Source: an uncultured Bacteroidales bacterium (GTDB lineage Bacteria > Bacteroidota > Bacteroidia > Bacteroidales > UBA932). From it: a stretch of DNA of 64,000 nt. This document shows positions 24,802 to 35,587 of the stretch, one piece after another. The notes under the pieces are model-generated. The model worked only from the letters and a program-made list of their open reading frames with translations. It was not told the origin of the DNA and made no database searches. Where the stretch lies: assembly GCA_900316245.1 (NCBI GenBank), contig ONCE01000007.1:1-64000 (forward strand), read 5' to 3'. Both the position numbers and the translations under genes were made by a program. Position 1 is the first letter of the stretch. Every line of letters begins with the position of its first letter.

Positions 24802-26612
24802 TAGAACTTATATTCTACGCCGGCCATAAAACTGCGGCCGGGCATGGGATAGTCACGGATAACCTCGTAACGGTTATTGAAGAGGTTATAGGCGCTTGCC
24901 TTGATGCCGATTTCACCGGCTTTACCCAGGCAGAAGGACTTGCCCAGGGTAAGATCCAGAGTGTTCCAGTTGGGCATTTCGCCGGTTCCGTCCAGACGGC
25001 CGGCCCGGAGGTTGAACACGGCGTTCAGGCTCAGACCTTTCCAGTCGATGTCTCCGGCCAGCACAACCGTATGGCGGGCCACATAGGGAATCTGCTTGTC
25101 CAGGTTTGCGCTGTCCGGGGTCTTGTCCAGGGCTTTCTGCCAGCCGTAGCGGGCGCTCACGCCGCCTTTCCAGCTGCCGGAGACGAAGTGGGCATCGGCC
25201 AGCAGGTCGGCGCCCCAGGCCTTCACCTTACCTACATTGTAAGGCAGCCATACCCAGGGATCGTCCGGGGAAGGAGCAGAGATGATCTTGTTGCTCAGGA
25301 TATTGTAGTAGCCATCCAGGCGGGCCTTGAGGGTCCAGACACCCACGGGACGGGCGAAGTCTATACCCAGGTCGGTGAGCCAGGCGTCCTCGGGCTTGAG
25401 GTCCGGGTTGCCGTAGCCGGGATAGTACAGTTCATTGAAGGTAGGAGTGCGGTAAGCACGGCGGCCGAAGGCCACCAGGTCCAGGCCTTTTACGATGGTG
25501 AAACGGAGGTCCACCGAAGGAGAGAGGTTCTTCCAGGTACTGGCGTCCTGATCCAGGATATAGGCATACTCAAGAGCCACATCCAGTTTGAAGCGATCCC
25601 AGCGGAAGGCCGAACCCACGGCGGTAAGACCGCTGAGGCGATACTTGGAATAGGCGCCGGCATCGGCATCGGAGGAATGAAGGTCCTTGCCCAGGAAATC
25701 ATAGGTAAGGTCTTCGGCCAGCGTAACCGTCCACCAATCCTTGATGCGGAATTTGTGGGCGGTATTGAGCTGGAATTCCGTCTGGTTATACTGGTTGTTC
25801 CCCCATTCGCTGAAATAATAGAGGTTGTCAAAGGCCAGTTTGCTGCTGATATTGAGCGTGTAGAAGGTTCCGAAAAGCTTGCGGAAAAGGCCCTGGACGG
25901 CCAGGTTCTTGTCTTTCTGGCGGTCGGTGGAAGGCCAGGAAATGGAGCCGGGCGTTCCGCGGTCGGCGCCGTTATAGGAGATCTTGGCGTGATAGTCGCC
26001 GCCTTTCAGAAGGCCGAAGAGGTCGGCCCCGGCCTGGATCTGTTTCATATCGTTGTTGCCCCAGGTGGTGCCGTCGGAGAGGGGGAAGGCACCCTTGGTG
26101 ATGAGGCCGCCCACGTGGGCACCCAGGCTTACCTTGGGAGAAAGACGGAAAGCGATGTTGCCATAAGGCTTCCAGGTTCCGAAGGAGCCACCCTGTACGC
26201 TTACGGTACCGGTCACGGGACCGTTATGGAAGACCGGACGGGCGGTGATGAAGGACAGGCTGTTCTGGGCATAGTCTGCCACGATGGAGCCGAAGGAGGC
26301 GATGTCCAGGTTGCCCAGGTCGGCCTGGCCGGACTGAACGTTTCCAACCCGTACGCCATCTACATAGATGGCCGTGTGGGAACTGCCAAAGCCGCGGAGG
26401 CTGGCGCTCTTGAGGCCGGAGAATCCGCCGTAATCACCCACGTAAAGGCCCGGAAGGGTCTGAAGGGTGGTGGCAACGTTAAGGGTAGAATTGATTTTTA
26501 CGGTATCGGTACGGGATACCACCACGCCGCGGTCTGCTACCACGGTCACTGCCTGCAAGGTGTCAGGCTGGGCTGCCATCAGAACAGCAGCCGTCAAAAA
26601 AGAAAAAAGCAT
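24801..26612 (-). CDS. btuB: TonB-dependent outer-membrane receptor, BtuB-like
   Basis: 603 residues: signal peptide (LFSFLTAAVLMAAQ), a TonB-box-like segment (DTLQAVTVVADRG), a plug domain (LQTLPGLYVGDYGGF, LRGFGSSHTAIYVDGVRVGN) and a 22-strand-type barrel ending in a C-terminal aromatic (GVEYKF) for BAM recognition. The size fits BtuB. The cobalamin riboswitch directly upstream identifies the likely substrate as vitamin B12 or a related corrinoid. It is co-transcribed with the overlapping permease gene. Confidence 0.92.
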   Translation of the reverse strand: MLFSFLTAAVLMAAQPDTLQAVTVVADRGVVVSRTDTVKINSTLNVATTLQTLPGLYVGDYGGFSGLKSASLRGFGSSHTAIYVDGVRVGNVQSGQADLGNLDIASFGSIVADYAQNSLSFITARPVFHNGPVTGTVSVQGGSFGTWKPYGNIAFRLSPKVSLGAHVGGLITKGAFPLSDGTTWGNNDMKQIQAGADLFGLLKGGDYHAKISYNGADRGTPGSISWPSTDRQKDKNLAVQGLFRKLFGTFYTLNISSKLAFDNLYYFSEWGNNQYNQTEFQLNTAHKFRIKDWWTVTLAEDLTYDFLGKDLHSSDADAGAYSKYRLSGLTAVGSAFRWDRFKLDVALEYAYILDQDASTWKNLSPSVDLRFTIVKGLDLVAFGRRAYRTPTFNELYYPGYGNPDLKPEDAWLTDLGIDFARPVGVWTLKARLDGYYNILSNKIISAPSPDDPWVWLPYNVGKVKAWGADLLADAHFVSGSWKGGVSARYGWQKALDKTPDSANLDKQIPYVARHTVVLAGDIDWKGLSLNAVFNLRAGRLDGTGEMPNWNTLDLTLGKSFCLGKAGEIGIKASAYNLFNNRYEVIRDYPMPGRSFMAGVEYKF

Positions 26613-26660
26613 AGTTTGCGTTTATACCGAAGCTTGTCCCCGAGCCCCTACGTTAAACTT

Positions 26661-26824
26661 GACAAGGCAGGTCTTCTGACTGCTCCCGGCGCGGCCGCCT
26701 TCTCGCTTTCGCAATGGCATGGATGACCGGACCGTTAAGGAGTTCACAGCTGCGGGCACAGTTCCGGACTTTCACCGGCTTCCCTTTTAAGGTATCTTCG
26801 GCACGAAGCATACTCACCTTTGTC
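26661..26824 (-). promoter_or_regulatory. Cobalamin riboswitch upstream of btuB
   Basis: On the minus strand the conserved core GCCGGTGAAAGTCCGG (26764-26779) is followed by a CTGTGCCCGCAGCTGTGA block and the B12 box AGTCAGAAGACCTGCC (26666-26681). P1 can form between GACAAAGG (26817-26824) and CCTTGTC (26661-26667). Just downstream, GACAAG (26633-26638) can compete with P1 by pairing CTTGTC (26661-26666), which is a plausible expression platform. The family represses B12-uptake genes when adenosylcobalamin or another corrinoid binds. Confidence 0.95.
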
Positions 26825-26830
26825 CGGGCA

Positions 26831-26838
26831 CAAAGGTA
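26831..26838 (-). promoter_or_regulatory. -7 box TACCTTTG for the riboswitch-btuB transcript
   Basis: Exact TAnnTTTG match on the minus strand, ending 6 bases before the 5' strand of the riboswitch P1 stem, so the RNA would begin almost at the aptamer. Confidence 0.75.
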
Positions 26839-26865
26839 TAAAAAAACTTTGATTTATGAGTGGAA

Positions 26866-27423
26866 TTACATCAACCAGCGGGACATATCCTTGCCGGCGG
26901 CGAGGCCCTGGCGGATTTCCGTGGAGGAGATGGTGACGAGCGGGGCTTTCAGGAGCTCAATCTTATAGTTCGGGTTCTCCCGGAGGAGGCGGGCCTTGGC
27001 ATAGCCGCGGTGATAGCCCTTGCGGGGGAAAACGGCCACGCCGTATTCCAGCAGGATGCGCTCGTGATAGCGCCAGCCGGAGAAGTTAGCCAAGTTATCG
27101 GCCCCTATTACCAGCGTGAAATCGTTTTCCGGCTCACGGTCCCGGAGGGCATCCAGCGTGCGGATGGTGTACTGCGGCGGGGTCATCTTGAGCTCGATGT
27201 CCTGCGCCACCACCTTGAGGTCCGGGTGACGGGCAATGGCCGCCAGGGCCGCATCGTAGCGGTCCTGTCCGGCGGGAAGGCTGTGGGCGCGTTTGAAAGG
27301 GTTCTGGGGCGTGACCACCAGATATACCAGGTCGAAGCCGGCTTCCTGGGTAAGAAAACGGATGATGGCCTCGTGCCCTTTGTGCAGGGGATTGAAGCTG
27401 CCGCTATACACTGCTATCTTCAT
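26866..27423 (-). CDS. nadD: Nicotinate-nucleotide adenylyltransferase
   Basis: 185 residues. NadD joins ATP and nicotinate mononucleotide to make deamido-NAD. The nucleotidyltransferase motif is YSGSFNPLHKGHEAII (with the HxGH-type KGH), the middle has TLVIGADNLANFSGWRYHERIL, and the C-terminal ISSTEIRQGLAAG is the family ISSTxIR motif. It is divergently transcribed from gmk. Its own -7 box lies 7 bases before the ATG. Confidence 0.96.
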   Translation of the reverse strand: MKIAVYSGSFNPLHKGHEAIIRFLTQEAGFDLVYLVVTPQNPFKRAHSLPAGQDRYDAALAAIARHPDLKVVAQDIELKMTPPQYTIRTLDALRDREPENDFTLVIGADNLANFSGWRYHERILLEYGVAVFPRKGYHRGYAKARLLRENPNYKIELLKAPLVTISSTEIRQGLAAGKDMSRWLM

Positions 27424-27430
27424 TTGGGTA

Positions 27431-27438
27431 CAAAGTTA
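27431..27438 (-). promoter_or_regulatory. -7 box TAACTTTG for nadD
   Basis: Exact minus-strand TAnnTTTG match, 7 bases before the nadD ATG, implying a very short leader. Confidence 0.7.
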
Positions 27439-27451
27439 TAGTTTTTTTGAC

Positions 27452-27459
27452 TATATTTG
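27452..27459 (+). promoter_or_regulatory. -7 box TATATTTG for gmk
   Basis: Exact match, back to back with the nadD box 13 bases away. The gmk start at 27484 gives a leader of roughly 20 bases. Confidence 0.65.
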
Positions 27460-27483
27460 TATGATTACGCAAAACGATTGTCT

Positions 27484-28050
27484 ATGTCCGGCAAAGTCCT
27501 CATCTTTTCGGCCCCTTCCGGAAGCGGGAAGAGCACCATAGTGAACCACCTTCTGAGCCTCCATCCGGAGATTGAATTCTCCGTTTCGGCCACTTCCCGG
27601 CCGCCCCGCGGCGCAGAACAGGACGGTGTGGAGTATCTCTTCTATTCGGCCGATGTTTTCCGCGCCCTCGTGGCCCAGGACAAGTTTGTAGAGTATGAGG
27701 AAGTGTATCCGGACCGCTTTTACGGCACCCTCAAGAGCGAGGTCAACCGCATTTGGGCCAAGGGCCACGTGATCATCTTTGACGTAGATGTGAAAGGCGG
27801 CGTTTCCCTCAAGAAATACTTTGGAGACGCGGCCCTGTCCGTCTTTATCCAGGCCCCTTCCGTGGAGGAACTCCGCAGGCGGCTCATCACCCGTGCCACC
27901 GACCCTATGGACGCCATCGAGACGCGGGTGGCCAAGGCGGCCGAAGAAATGACCTACGCCCCCAAGTTTGACAAGGTGCTGGTCAACGATGACCTCCAGA
28001 CCGCTTTGAAAGAGGCCGAAGAACTCGTAAACAACTTCTTAAAACACTAA
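27484..28050 (+). CDS. gmk: Guanylate kinase
   Basis: 188 residues. Gmk phosphorylates GMP to GDP. The P-loop SAPSGSGKST (9-18), the GMP-binding stretch SVSATSRPPRGAEQDGVEYLF (conserved TTRxxRxxE-like region) and the later IFDVDVKGG and ATDPMDAIETRVAKAAEEM are all present. The ATG at 27484 is preferred: the upstream in-frame TTG at 27457 lies inside the promoter box. The tricorn-like gene starts one base after its stop. Confidence 0.97.
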   Translation: MSGKVLIFSAPSGSGKSTIVNHLLSLHPEIEFSVSATSRPPRGAEQDGVEYLFYSADVFRALVAQDKFVEYEEVYPDRFYGTLKSEVNRIWAKGHVIIFDVDVKGGVSLKKYFGDAALSVFIQAPSVEELRRRLITRATDPMDAIETRVAKAAEEMTYAPKFDKVLVNDDLQTALKEAEELVNNFLKH

Positions 28051-28051
28051 T

Positions 28052-31000
28052 ATGAAACGAATGATCGCATCTTTGACGCTCCTTGCCGCGCTGGTGGGGA
28101 GTGCTATGGCCGCACCCACCGAGGAAGCCCGTCTGCTGCGCTTCCCGGCCACCGACGGCTCCCACGTGGTGTTCTCCTATGCCGGAGACCTCTGGACCGT
28201 TCCGCTGAGGGGCGGTGAAGCCCGCAGACTCACTTCTCATATCGGCTATGAGATGTTCGCCCGCTACTCCCCCGACGGCAAGACCATTGCCTTCACCGGA
28301 GAATACGACGGCAACCGCGAGGTATACAGCATCCCCGCCCAGGGCGGAGAGCCGGTCCGCATCACCTACACCGCCACCAATCACCGTGACGACCTGGGAG
28401 ACCGTATGGGCCCCAACAACATTGTGATGACCTGGAGCCCGGACGGCAAGAAGATTGTCTTCCGCAACCGCACCGGAGACGGCTTCGAGGGCCTGCTCTG
28501 GACCATTTCTCCCAACGGCGGTATGCCCACCCAGATTCCCCTTCCGGAAGGCGGCTGGTGCAGCTACTCCCCCGACGGTTCCAAACTGGCCTACAACCGC
28601 GTAATGCGCGAATTCCGCACCTGGAAGTATTACCGCGGCGGTATGGCGGACGATATCTGGATTTACGATCCCAAGGCCCAGAAGGTGACCAACATCACCA
28701 ACAACGTGGCCCAGGATATCTTCCCTATGTGGATTGGAGAGGAAATCTACTTTGCCTCCGACAGGGATATGATTATGAACCTGTTCGTGTACAACACCCG
28801 CACCGGTCAGACCCAGAAGGTAACCAACTTCAAGGAATACGATGTCAAGTTCCCGTCCACCGACGGCAAGATCATCGTGTTTGAAAACGGCGGCTGGCTG
28901 TACAAGCTGGATCCTGCTACCAAGCAGAGCACCAAGATTCCCGTGACGCTGGCCTCCGACGACATCTACGGAAGGGCCGAGCGCCGCGAACTGGACTCCC
29001 GCGATGCTTCCGCCGTCTCCGCCGCCCCCGACGGCTCCCGTATGGTGGTCACCGCCCGCGGCGAGGTCTTTGACGTGCCCGTGGGCAAGGGTGTCACCCG
29101 CAACCTCACCCGTTCCTCCAACTCCAACGACCGCGGCGCCGCCTGGAGCCCGGACGGCAAGTTCATTGCCTGGATTGGAGACGCCACCGGTGAAACCGAG
29201 GTGTACCTCTACGACGTGAAGGCCGGCACCACCAAGCAGCTGACCAAAAACAACGACACTTACATCCGCACCCTCACCTGGGCTCCGGACAGCAAGCATA
29301 TCTACTACACGGACCGCAAGAACCGCTATGTGGAAGTGGATCCCGCTTCCGGCGCCAAGCGCACCGTGATGCAGAATCCCGAGGCCGAATTCCGCGGCGT
29401 GGACATTTCCCCGGACAGCAAGTGGCTCACCTACACCCGCCCCGCTGCCAATGAGATGGACATCGTCTACCTCCGCAGCCTGGAAAGCGGCAAGGAATAT
29501 CCTGTGACCGAGCGTTGGTACAACAGCGGAAGCCCCCGCTTCAGCGCCGACGGCAAGTACCTCATCTTCACCAGCGACCGCGATATGAATCCCCAGTACA
29601 GCCGCATCGAATGGAACTACAGCTTCCAGGATATGAGCGGCGTGTACCTGGCCCTCCTGGCCAAAGACACCCCGTCCCCGCTCATCGCCAAGGACCCCGT
29701 TGTTTCCACCGAGAAACCCGCCGCTCCGGAGAAGAAGGCCGATGCTTCCAAGAAGCCGGAAGCACCCGCCGGTGCCAAGATTGAACCCGACGGCATCACC
29801 GAGCGCATCATCAAGCTGCCCTTCAAAGGCCGCAGCTTCTACTCCGACGAAGGCAAGATCTGGTATCTGGGCCGTGGCGGCACCCGCGTCTACGACTTCA
29901 AGACCGGCGAGGACTCCGAATGCACGGACGCCTCGATGTGGCCCGTCCCGGGCACCAAGAAGGCCCTCTTCCGCAAGGGTGGCAATGTATTCGTAGCCAA
30001 CATCGGCCCCAAAGTGGCCCTCAAGGACAAGGCCGATCTGACCAACCTGGTAGCCAACATCGACTTCAACGAGGAATGGGCCCAGCTTTATGACGAAGTC
30101 TGGCGCGCTTTCCGCGACGGTTACTATCTGGAGAATATGCACGGCCGCGACTGGAACGCCGTCAAGGCCAAGTATGAGGTTCTCCTCCCCTACGCCAAGA
30201 CGCGTCTGGATGTGAACTACATCCTGGGAGAGATGATCTCCGAGGTGGCCAGCGGTCACTGCTACGTGACGCCCGGCGAGTATCCCAAGCCCGAGCGCGT
30301 GGAGATGGGTCTGCTGGGTGCCGAATTCTCCAAGGTGGCCGATGGCTTCCGCATCGACAAGATCCTGGAAGGCGCCACCTATCGGCCCGAACTCCGTTCC
30401 CCGCTCACCGAACCCGGCCTGGGCGTGAAGGAAGGCGACGTGATCACCGCCATTGACGGCGTTTCCCTCAAGGACGTTGACAACATTTACAAGCTTCTCA
30501 TTGGCAAGGCCGATGTGCTCACCGAGCTCACCATTGGCGGCAAGAAGGTGGTGGTGAAGCCCATCTCCGACGAAGGTCCCCTGTACCACTACGCCTGGGT
30601 GATGAAGAACATCCGCACCGTGGAGAAGCTCTCCAACGGCCGCGTGGGCTACATCTACATCCCCGATATGAGCCAGGAAGGCCTGAGCGAATGGGCCCGC
30701 TACTACTATCCCCAGCTGGATAAGGAAGCCCTCATCGTGGACGACCGCTCCAACGGCGGCGGAAACATCTCGCCGATGATCATCGAGCGTCTGCAGCGCC
30801 ACGTGTACCGCATGACCATGCGCCGCGGCTCCACCCTCACCGGCACCGTGCCCGAGGGCACCCACACCGGTCCCAAGGTACTCCTGATCAACAAGTACTC
30901 CGCCTCCGACGGAGACCTCTTCCCCTGGAGCTTCAAGGCCAACAACCTGGGTACCGTGATTGGCACCCGCACCTGGGGCGGTATCGTGGGTATCAGCGGT

Positions 31001-31267
31001 TCCCTGCCCTATGTGGACGGCACCGATGTCCGCGTTCCTTTCTTCACCAATTACGACGCCGCTACCGGCCAGTGGATTGTGGAGAACCACGGCGTAGACC
31101 CTGACATCCTGCTGGACAACGACCCCATCAAAGAATTTGCCGGTACCGACCAGCAGTTGGAGAAAGCCGTAGAGGTTGCCCTGGAGCAGCTCAAGGACCG
31201 CAAGCCCCTCCCCGGCGTGCCCGCTCCCCGTACTTTCAAAGACTTAGGTCTTCCGGAGGTATTTTAA
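28052..31267 (+). CDS. Tricorn-like S41 family peptidase, secreted
   Basis: 1071 residues with a signal peptide (IASLTLLAALVGSAMAA). The first 540 residues hold WD40-like PD40 beta-propeller repeats (YSPDGKTIAF, WSPDGKKIVF, WSPDGKFIAWIGD and others), followed by an Ala/Lys/Pro-rich linker (about 550-575), a C1 helical region, a PDZ domain (about 755-850) and the S41 catalytic domain. The likely catalytic His is in SGHCYV (near 734) and the Ser in KYSASDGD (near 950). Tricorn proteases cut oligopeptides released by other proteases; here it should act in the periplasm. Confidence 0.92.
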   Translation: MKRMIASLTLLAALVGSAMAAPTEEARLLRFPATDGSHVVFSYAGDLWTVPLRGGEARRLTSHIGYEMFARYSPDGKTIAFTGEYDGNREVYSIPAQGGEPVRITYTATNHRDDLGDRMGPNNIVMTWSPDGKKIVFRNRTGDGFEGLLWTISPNGGMPTQIPLPEGGWCSYSPDGSKLAYNRVMREFRTWKYYRGGMADDIWIYDPKAQKVTNITNNVAQDIFPMWIGEEIYFASDRDMIMNLFVYNTRTGQTQKVTNFKEYDVKFPSTDGKIIVFENGGWLYKLDPATKQSTKIPVTLASDDIYGRAERRELDSRDASAVSAAPDGSRMVVTARGEVFDVPVGKGVTRNLTRSSNSNDRGAAWSPDGKFIAWIGDATGETEVYLYDVKAGTTKQLTKNNDTYIRTLTWAPDSKHIYYTDRKNRYVEVDPASGAKRTVMQNPEAEFRGVDISPDSKWLTYTRPAANEMDIVYLRSLESGKEYPVTERWYNSGSPRFSADGKYLIFTSDRDMNPQYSRIEWNYSFQDMSGVYLALLAKDTPSPLIAKDPVVSTEKPAAPEKKADASKKPEAPAGAKIEPDGITERIIKLPFKGRSFYSDEGKIWYLGRGGTRVYDFKTGEDSECTDASMWPVPGTKKALFRKGGNVFVANIGPKVALKDKADLTNLVANIDFNEEWAQLYDEVWRAFRDGYYLENMHGRDWNAVKAKYEVLLPYAKTRLDVNYILGEMISEVASGHCYVTPGEYPKPERVEMGLLGAEFSKVADGFRIDKILEGATYRPELRSPLTEPGLGVKEGDVITAIDGVSLKDVDNIYKLLIGKADVLTELTIGGKKVVVKPISDEGPLYHYAWVMKNIRTVEKLSNGRVGYIYIPDMSQEGLSEWARYYYPQLDKEALIVDDRSNGGGNISPMIIERLQRHVYRMTMRRGSTLTGTVPEGTHTGPKVLLINKYSASDGDLFPWSFKANNLGTVIGTRTWGGIVGISGSLPYVDGTDVRVPFFTNYDAATGQWIVENHGVDPDILLDNDPIKEFAGTDQQLEKAVEVALEQLKDRKPLPGVPAPRTFKDLGLPEVF

Positions 31268-31284
31268 ATTTCATCAAAATTTCG

Positions 31285-31292
31285 TAACTTTG
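31285..31292 (+). promoter_or_regulatory. -7 box TAACTTTG for fba
   Basis: Exact match 47 bases before the fba ATG. The leader contains a small hairpin, GCCTTT-CC-AAAGGC (31296-31309), at its 5' end, of a kind that can protect an abundant mRNA. Confidence 0.7.
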
Positions 31293-31339
31293 CAAGCCTT
31301 TCCAAAGGCCCAAAAGAAGGTTAATTTATTTTTATACTT

Positions 31340-32341
31340 ATGGTATCTTACAAAGAAATTGGTCTTGTGAACACCCGTGAGATGTTCAAGAAGGCCGTTG
31401 CCGGCGGTTACGCCATCCCCGCTTTCAACTTCAACAACATGGAGCAGCTTCAGGCCATCATCCAGGCCTCCGCAGAGACCAAGAGCCCTGTGATTCTCCA
31501 GGTTTCCAAGGGTGCCCGTAACTACGCCAACCAGACCCTCCTCCGCTACATGGCAGAGGGTGCCGTAGAATACGCCAAGGAACTGGGTTGGGAGCATCCT
31601 CAGATTGTCCTCCACCTGGACCACGGCGACAGCTTCGAGCTGTGCAAGAGCTGCGTTGACATGGGCTTCAGCTCCGTGATGATCGACGCCTCCTCCCTCC
31701 CTTACGAAGAGAACATCGCCCTCACCAAGAAGGTGGTTGATTACGCTCACAAGTATGATGTGACCGTAGAGGCCGAACTGGGCGTTCTCGCCGGTGTTGA
31801 AGATGAGGTTGCCGCTGAGGAATCTCACTACACCCGTCCGGAAGAAGTGATCGACTTCGCTACCCGCACCGGTTGCGATTCCCTCGCTATCTCCATCGGT
31901 ACCAGCCACGGTGCTTACAAGTTCAAGCCCGAGCAGTGCACCCGTGACCCCAAGACCGGTCGTCTGGTTCCCCCGCCGCTGGCCTTCGACGTGCTCCACG
32001 AGATTGAGAAGAAGCTTCCCGGCTTCCCCATCGTTCTCCACGGCTCCAGCTCCGTTCCTCAGGAGTATGTAGACATCATCAACGCCAACGGTGGCAAACT
32101 GCCCGATGCAGTAGGTATCCCCGAGGAGCAGCTCCGCGAGGCTTCCAAGAGCGCCGTTTGCAAGATCAACATTGACTCCGACAGCCGTCTGGCCATGACC
32201 GCCGCCATCCGCAAAGTCTTCAACGAGAAGCCCGGTGAGTTCGATCCTCGTAAGTACCTGGGTCCCGCCCGCGACGAGATGAAAAAGCTCTACATGCACA
32301 AGATCATCAACGTGCTGGGTTCCGACGGCAAGGCTGAGTAA
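31340..32341 (+). CDS. fba: Class II fructose-bisphosphate aldolase
   Basis: 333 residues. A zinc aldolase of glycolysis and gluconeogenesis. Zinc-site and catalytic stretches are LHLDHGDS (first His/Asp pair), VEAELGVLAG, SIGTSHGAYKF and VLHGSSSVPQEYV. The codon use differs slightly from its neighbours (more CATG and GAC/AAC runs), as expected for a strongly expressed gene. It is monocistronic with its own promoter and a bidirectional terminator. Confidence 0.96.
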   Translation: MVSYKEIGLVNTREMFKKAVAGGYAIPAFNFNNMEQLQAIIQASAETKSPVILQVSKGARNYANQTLLRYMAEGAVEYAKELGWEHPQIVLHLDHGDSFELCKSCVDMGFSSVMIDASSLPYEENIALTKKVVDYAHKYDVTVEAELGVLAGVEDEVAAEESHYTRPEEVIDFATRTGCDSLAISIGTSHGAYKFKPEQCTRDPKTGRLVPPPLAFDVLHEIEKKLPGFPIVLHGSSSVPQEYVDIINANGGKLPDAVGIPEEQLREASKSAVCKINIDSDSRLAMTAAIRKVFNEKPGEFDPRKYLGPARDEMKKLYMHKIINVLGSDGKAE

Positions 32342-32360
32342 GCCAAACCCCAACCAATAA

Positions 32361-32393
32361 AAAAATCCGACTCGATTGAGCCGGATTTTTTTT
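32361..32393. terminator. Bidirectional terminator between fba and trpS
   Basis: AAAAATCCG-a-CTC (32361-32373) pairs with GAG-c-CGGATTTTT (32378-32390) around GATT, with one mismatch. T-runs follow on both strands (T8 on plus; A-run 32359-32365 reads as T on minus), serving both convergent genes. Confidence 0.88.
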
Positions 32394-32405
32394 GTTCCGT
32401 ATTTC

Positions 32406-33548
<1,143 letters not shown>

Positions 33549-33550
33549 TC

Positions 33551-33579
33551 AAAAAAAGCGACGCCTGCAAGCGTCGCTT
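33551..33579 (-). terminator. dnaK terminator
   Basis: Perfect 9-base arms AAGCGACGC (33556-33564) and GCGTCGCTT (33571-33579), loop of 6, followed on the minus strand by seven T (33551-33557). Classic intrinsic terminator. Confidence 0.92.
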
Positions 33580-33588
33580 CCTTTGTCT

Positions 33589-35472
33589 TTACTGCTCGTC
33601 AGGACCCTGATCCTGCGGGCCGGGCTGAGGACCCTGAGGGCCACCCTGGAACGGTCCCTGGGGACCGCCCTGGGCCTGCTGGCCGGCCTGGTACATCTTC
33701 TCGAAGGCCTTGTTGAGGGCTTCGGTGTACTTGTCGATATCGGCCAGGTTCTGGGCCTTCACGGCTTCCTTCAGGGCGTTGCAGTTGGTCTCCACCTCGC
33801 TCTTGACATCGGCAGGAACCTTGTCGCCATTCTCCTTCAAGAACTTTTCGGCCTGGAAGGTGAGGGCATCTGCGTTGTTGATCTTGTCGATGCGCTCCTT
33901 TTCGGCCTGGTCGGCTGCTTCGTTGGCCTTGGCCTCGTCACGCATACGCTGGATTTCGGCGTCGGACAGGCCGCTGGAGGCCTCGATGCGGATGTGCTGC
34001 TCCTTACCGGTAGCCTTATCCACAGCGCTTACGTTCAGGATACCGTTGGCATCGATATCGAAGGTAACTTCAATCTGAGGTACGCCACGGGGTGCGGGGG
34101 CAATGCCGTCCAGGTGGAAGATACCGATCTGCTTGTTATCCTTGGCCATAGGGCGCTCGCCCTGGAGCACGCGGATCTCTACGCCGGGCTGGTTGTCTGC
34201 TGCGGTGGAGAACACCTGGCTCTTCTTGGCAGGAATGGTGGTGTTGGACTCGATAAGCTTGGTCATAACGCCGCCGAGGGTTTCGATACCCAGGCTCAGC
34301 GGAGTAACATCCAGAAGAAGCACGTCCTTCACGTCACCGGCCAGAACGCCACCCTGGATGGAAGCACCGATGGCTACCACTTCGTCGGGGTTCACGCTCT
34401 TGTTGGGCTCCTTGCCGAAGAAGTTCTTCACCAGTTCCTGTACGTAAGGGATACGGGTGGAACCGCCCACGAGGAGGACCTCGTCAATGTCGGAGGGATT
34501 GAGGTGAGCATCGGCCAGGGCCTGCTTGCAAGGGGCGATGGAGCGCTGGAAGAGGGCATCCGAAAGCTGCTCGAACTTGGAACGCGTGAGCGTCTTGGCG
34601 AGGTGCTTGGGCACGCCGTCCACCGGCATAATATAAGGCAGGTTGATCTCCGTGGAGGTCTGGCTGGACAGTTCGATCTTGGCCTTTTCGGCAGCTTCCT
34701 TCAGACGCTGCAGGGCCATAGGGTCTTTCTTGAGGTCCAGACCGCCGTTCTCGGCGGCGAACTCGGAAGCGAGCCAGTCAATGATGACCTGGTCGAAGTC
34801 GTCACCGCCCAGGTGGGTGTCACCGTTGGTGGACAGAACCTCGAAGACGCCGTCACCCAGCTGCAGGATGGAGATATCGAAGGTACCGCCACCGAGGTCG
34901 TACACGGCCACCTTCATATCCTTGTCCTTCTTGTCCAGGCCATAGGCCAGGGCAGCGGCGGTGGGTTCATTGATGATACGCTTCACATCCAGACCTGCGA
35001 TGCGGCCGGCCTCCTTGGTGGCCTGACGCTGAGAGTCGGAGAAGTAGGCGGGGACGGTGATCACGGCCTCGGTCACTTCCTGGCGGAGGTATTCCTCGGC
35101 GGTCTTCTTCATCTTCTGAAGAATCATGGCCGAAATCTCCTGAGGAGTATAGAGCTTACCGCCGATGTCCACGCGGGGGGTGTTGTTCTCTCCACGGACC
35201 ACCTTGTAGGGGACGCGGTTCACCTCGGTGTTTACCTGATCGTAGGTCTCACCCATGAAACGCTTGATGGAGAAAACGGTATTGTTGGGGTTGGTGATAG
35301 CCTGACGCTTGGCCGGAGAGCCAATCTTACGCTCTCCACCCTCGGTGAAAGCTACCACGGAAGGGGTAGTGCGCTGCCCCTCGTTGTTGATGATGACGGT
35401 AGGCTGGTTGCCTTCCATCACTGCGACGCAGGAATTAGTAGTTCCCAGGTCAATTCCGATAATCTTACCCAT
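33589..35472 (-). CDS. dnaK: Molecular chaperone DnaK (Hsp70)
   Basis: 627 residues: ATPase domain with [18 protein letters not shown] at the start, [15 protein letters not shown] and [14 protein letters not shown]; the interdomain linker [16 protein letters not shown]; a substrate-binding domain; and a Gly/Pro/Gln-rich tail (repeated GGPQGP units) ending in PDEQ. It refolds proteins with DnaJ and GrpE, neither of which is in this window. It appears monocistronic. The 115-base upstream gap shows no CIRCE-like repeat and no perfect TAnnTTTG, so its stress control is not evident. Confidence 0.98.
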   Translation of the reverse strand: MGKIIGIDLGTTNSCVAVMEGNQPTVIINNEGQRTTPSVVAFTEGGERKIGSPAKRQAITNPNNTVFSIKRFMGETYDQVNTEVNRVPYKVVRGENNTPRVDIGGKLYTPQEISAMILQKMKKTAEEYLRQEVTEAVITVPAYFSDSQRQATKEAGRIAGLDVKRIINEPTAAALAYGLDKKDKDMKVAVYDLGGGTFDISILQLGDGVFEVLSTNGDTHLGGDDFDQVIIDWLASEFAAENGGLDLKKDPMALQRLKEAAEKAKIELSSQTSTEINLPYIMPVDGVPKHLAKTLTRSKFEQLSDALFQRSIAPCKQALADAHLNPSDIDEVLLVGGSTRIPYVQELVKNFFGKEPNKSVNPDEVVAIGASIQGGVLAGDVKDVLLLDVTPLSLGIETLGGVMTKLIESNTTIPAKKSQVFSTAADNQPGVEIRVLQGERPMAKDNKQIGIFHLDGIAPAPRGVPQIEVTFDIDANGILNVSAVDKATGKEQHIRIEASSGLSDAEIQRMRDEAKANEAADQAEKERIDKINNADALTFQAEKFLKENGDKVPADVKSEVETNCNALKEAVKAQNLADIDKYTEALNKAFEKMYQAGQQAQGGPQGPFQGGPQGPQPGPQDQGPDEQ

Positions 35473-35500
35473 AGTATTCTAATTTTTTATTGTTTTCGTA

Positions 35501-35536
35501 TAAAAATTTGGCGCCACTCGTAGTGAGCGACGCCAA
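35501..35536 (-). terminator. Terminator of the OmpP1-like gene
   Basis: TTGGCG (35508-35513) and CGCCAA (35531-35536), with inner CACT/AGTG pairs, form a stem. On the minus strand it is followed by AATTTTTA. A second small palindrome, GTCAGC-AGG-GCTGAC (35560-35574), lies just upstream in the same transcript. Confidence 0.75.
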
Positions 35537-35587
35537 GTAAATATCGAACTTCGTGCCAAGTCAGCAGGGCTGACAAAATGGCAGAAA

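Noticed and set aside
27457-27483. Upstream TTG start for gmk
   Set aside because: The TTG is part of the TATATTTG promoter box; the ATG at 27484 gives the normal guanylate kinase N-terminus.
27983-31090. Very long open frame on the minus strand opposite the tricorn-like gene (over 1000 codons)
   Set aside because: It is the antisense shadow of a GC-biased gene: no family features, low-complexity Gly/Val/His composition, and the plus-strand gene is a clear S41 peptidase.
35473-35587. Possible CIRCE or heat-shock operator before dnaK
   Set aside because: The inverted repeats there are better explained as the terminator of the OmpP1-like gene and a small palindrome; no TTAGCACTC-type repeat is present.
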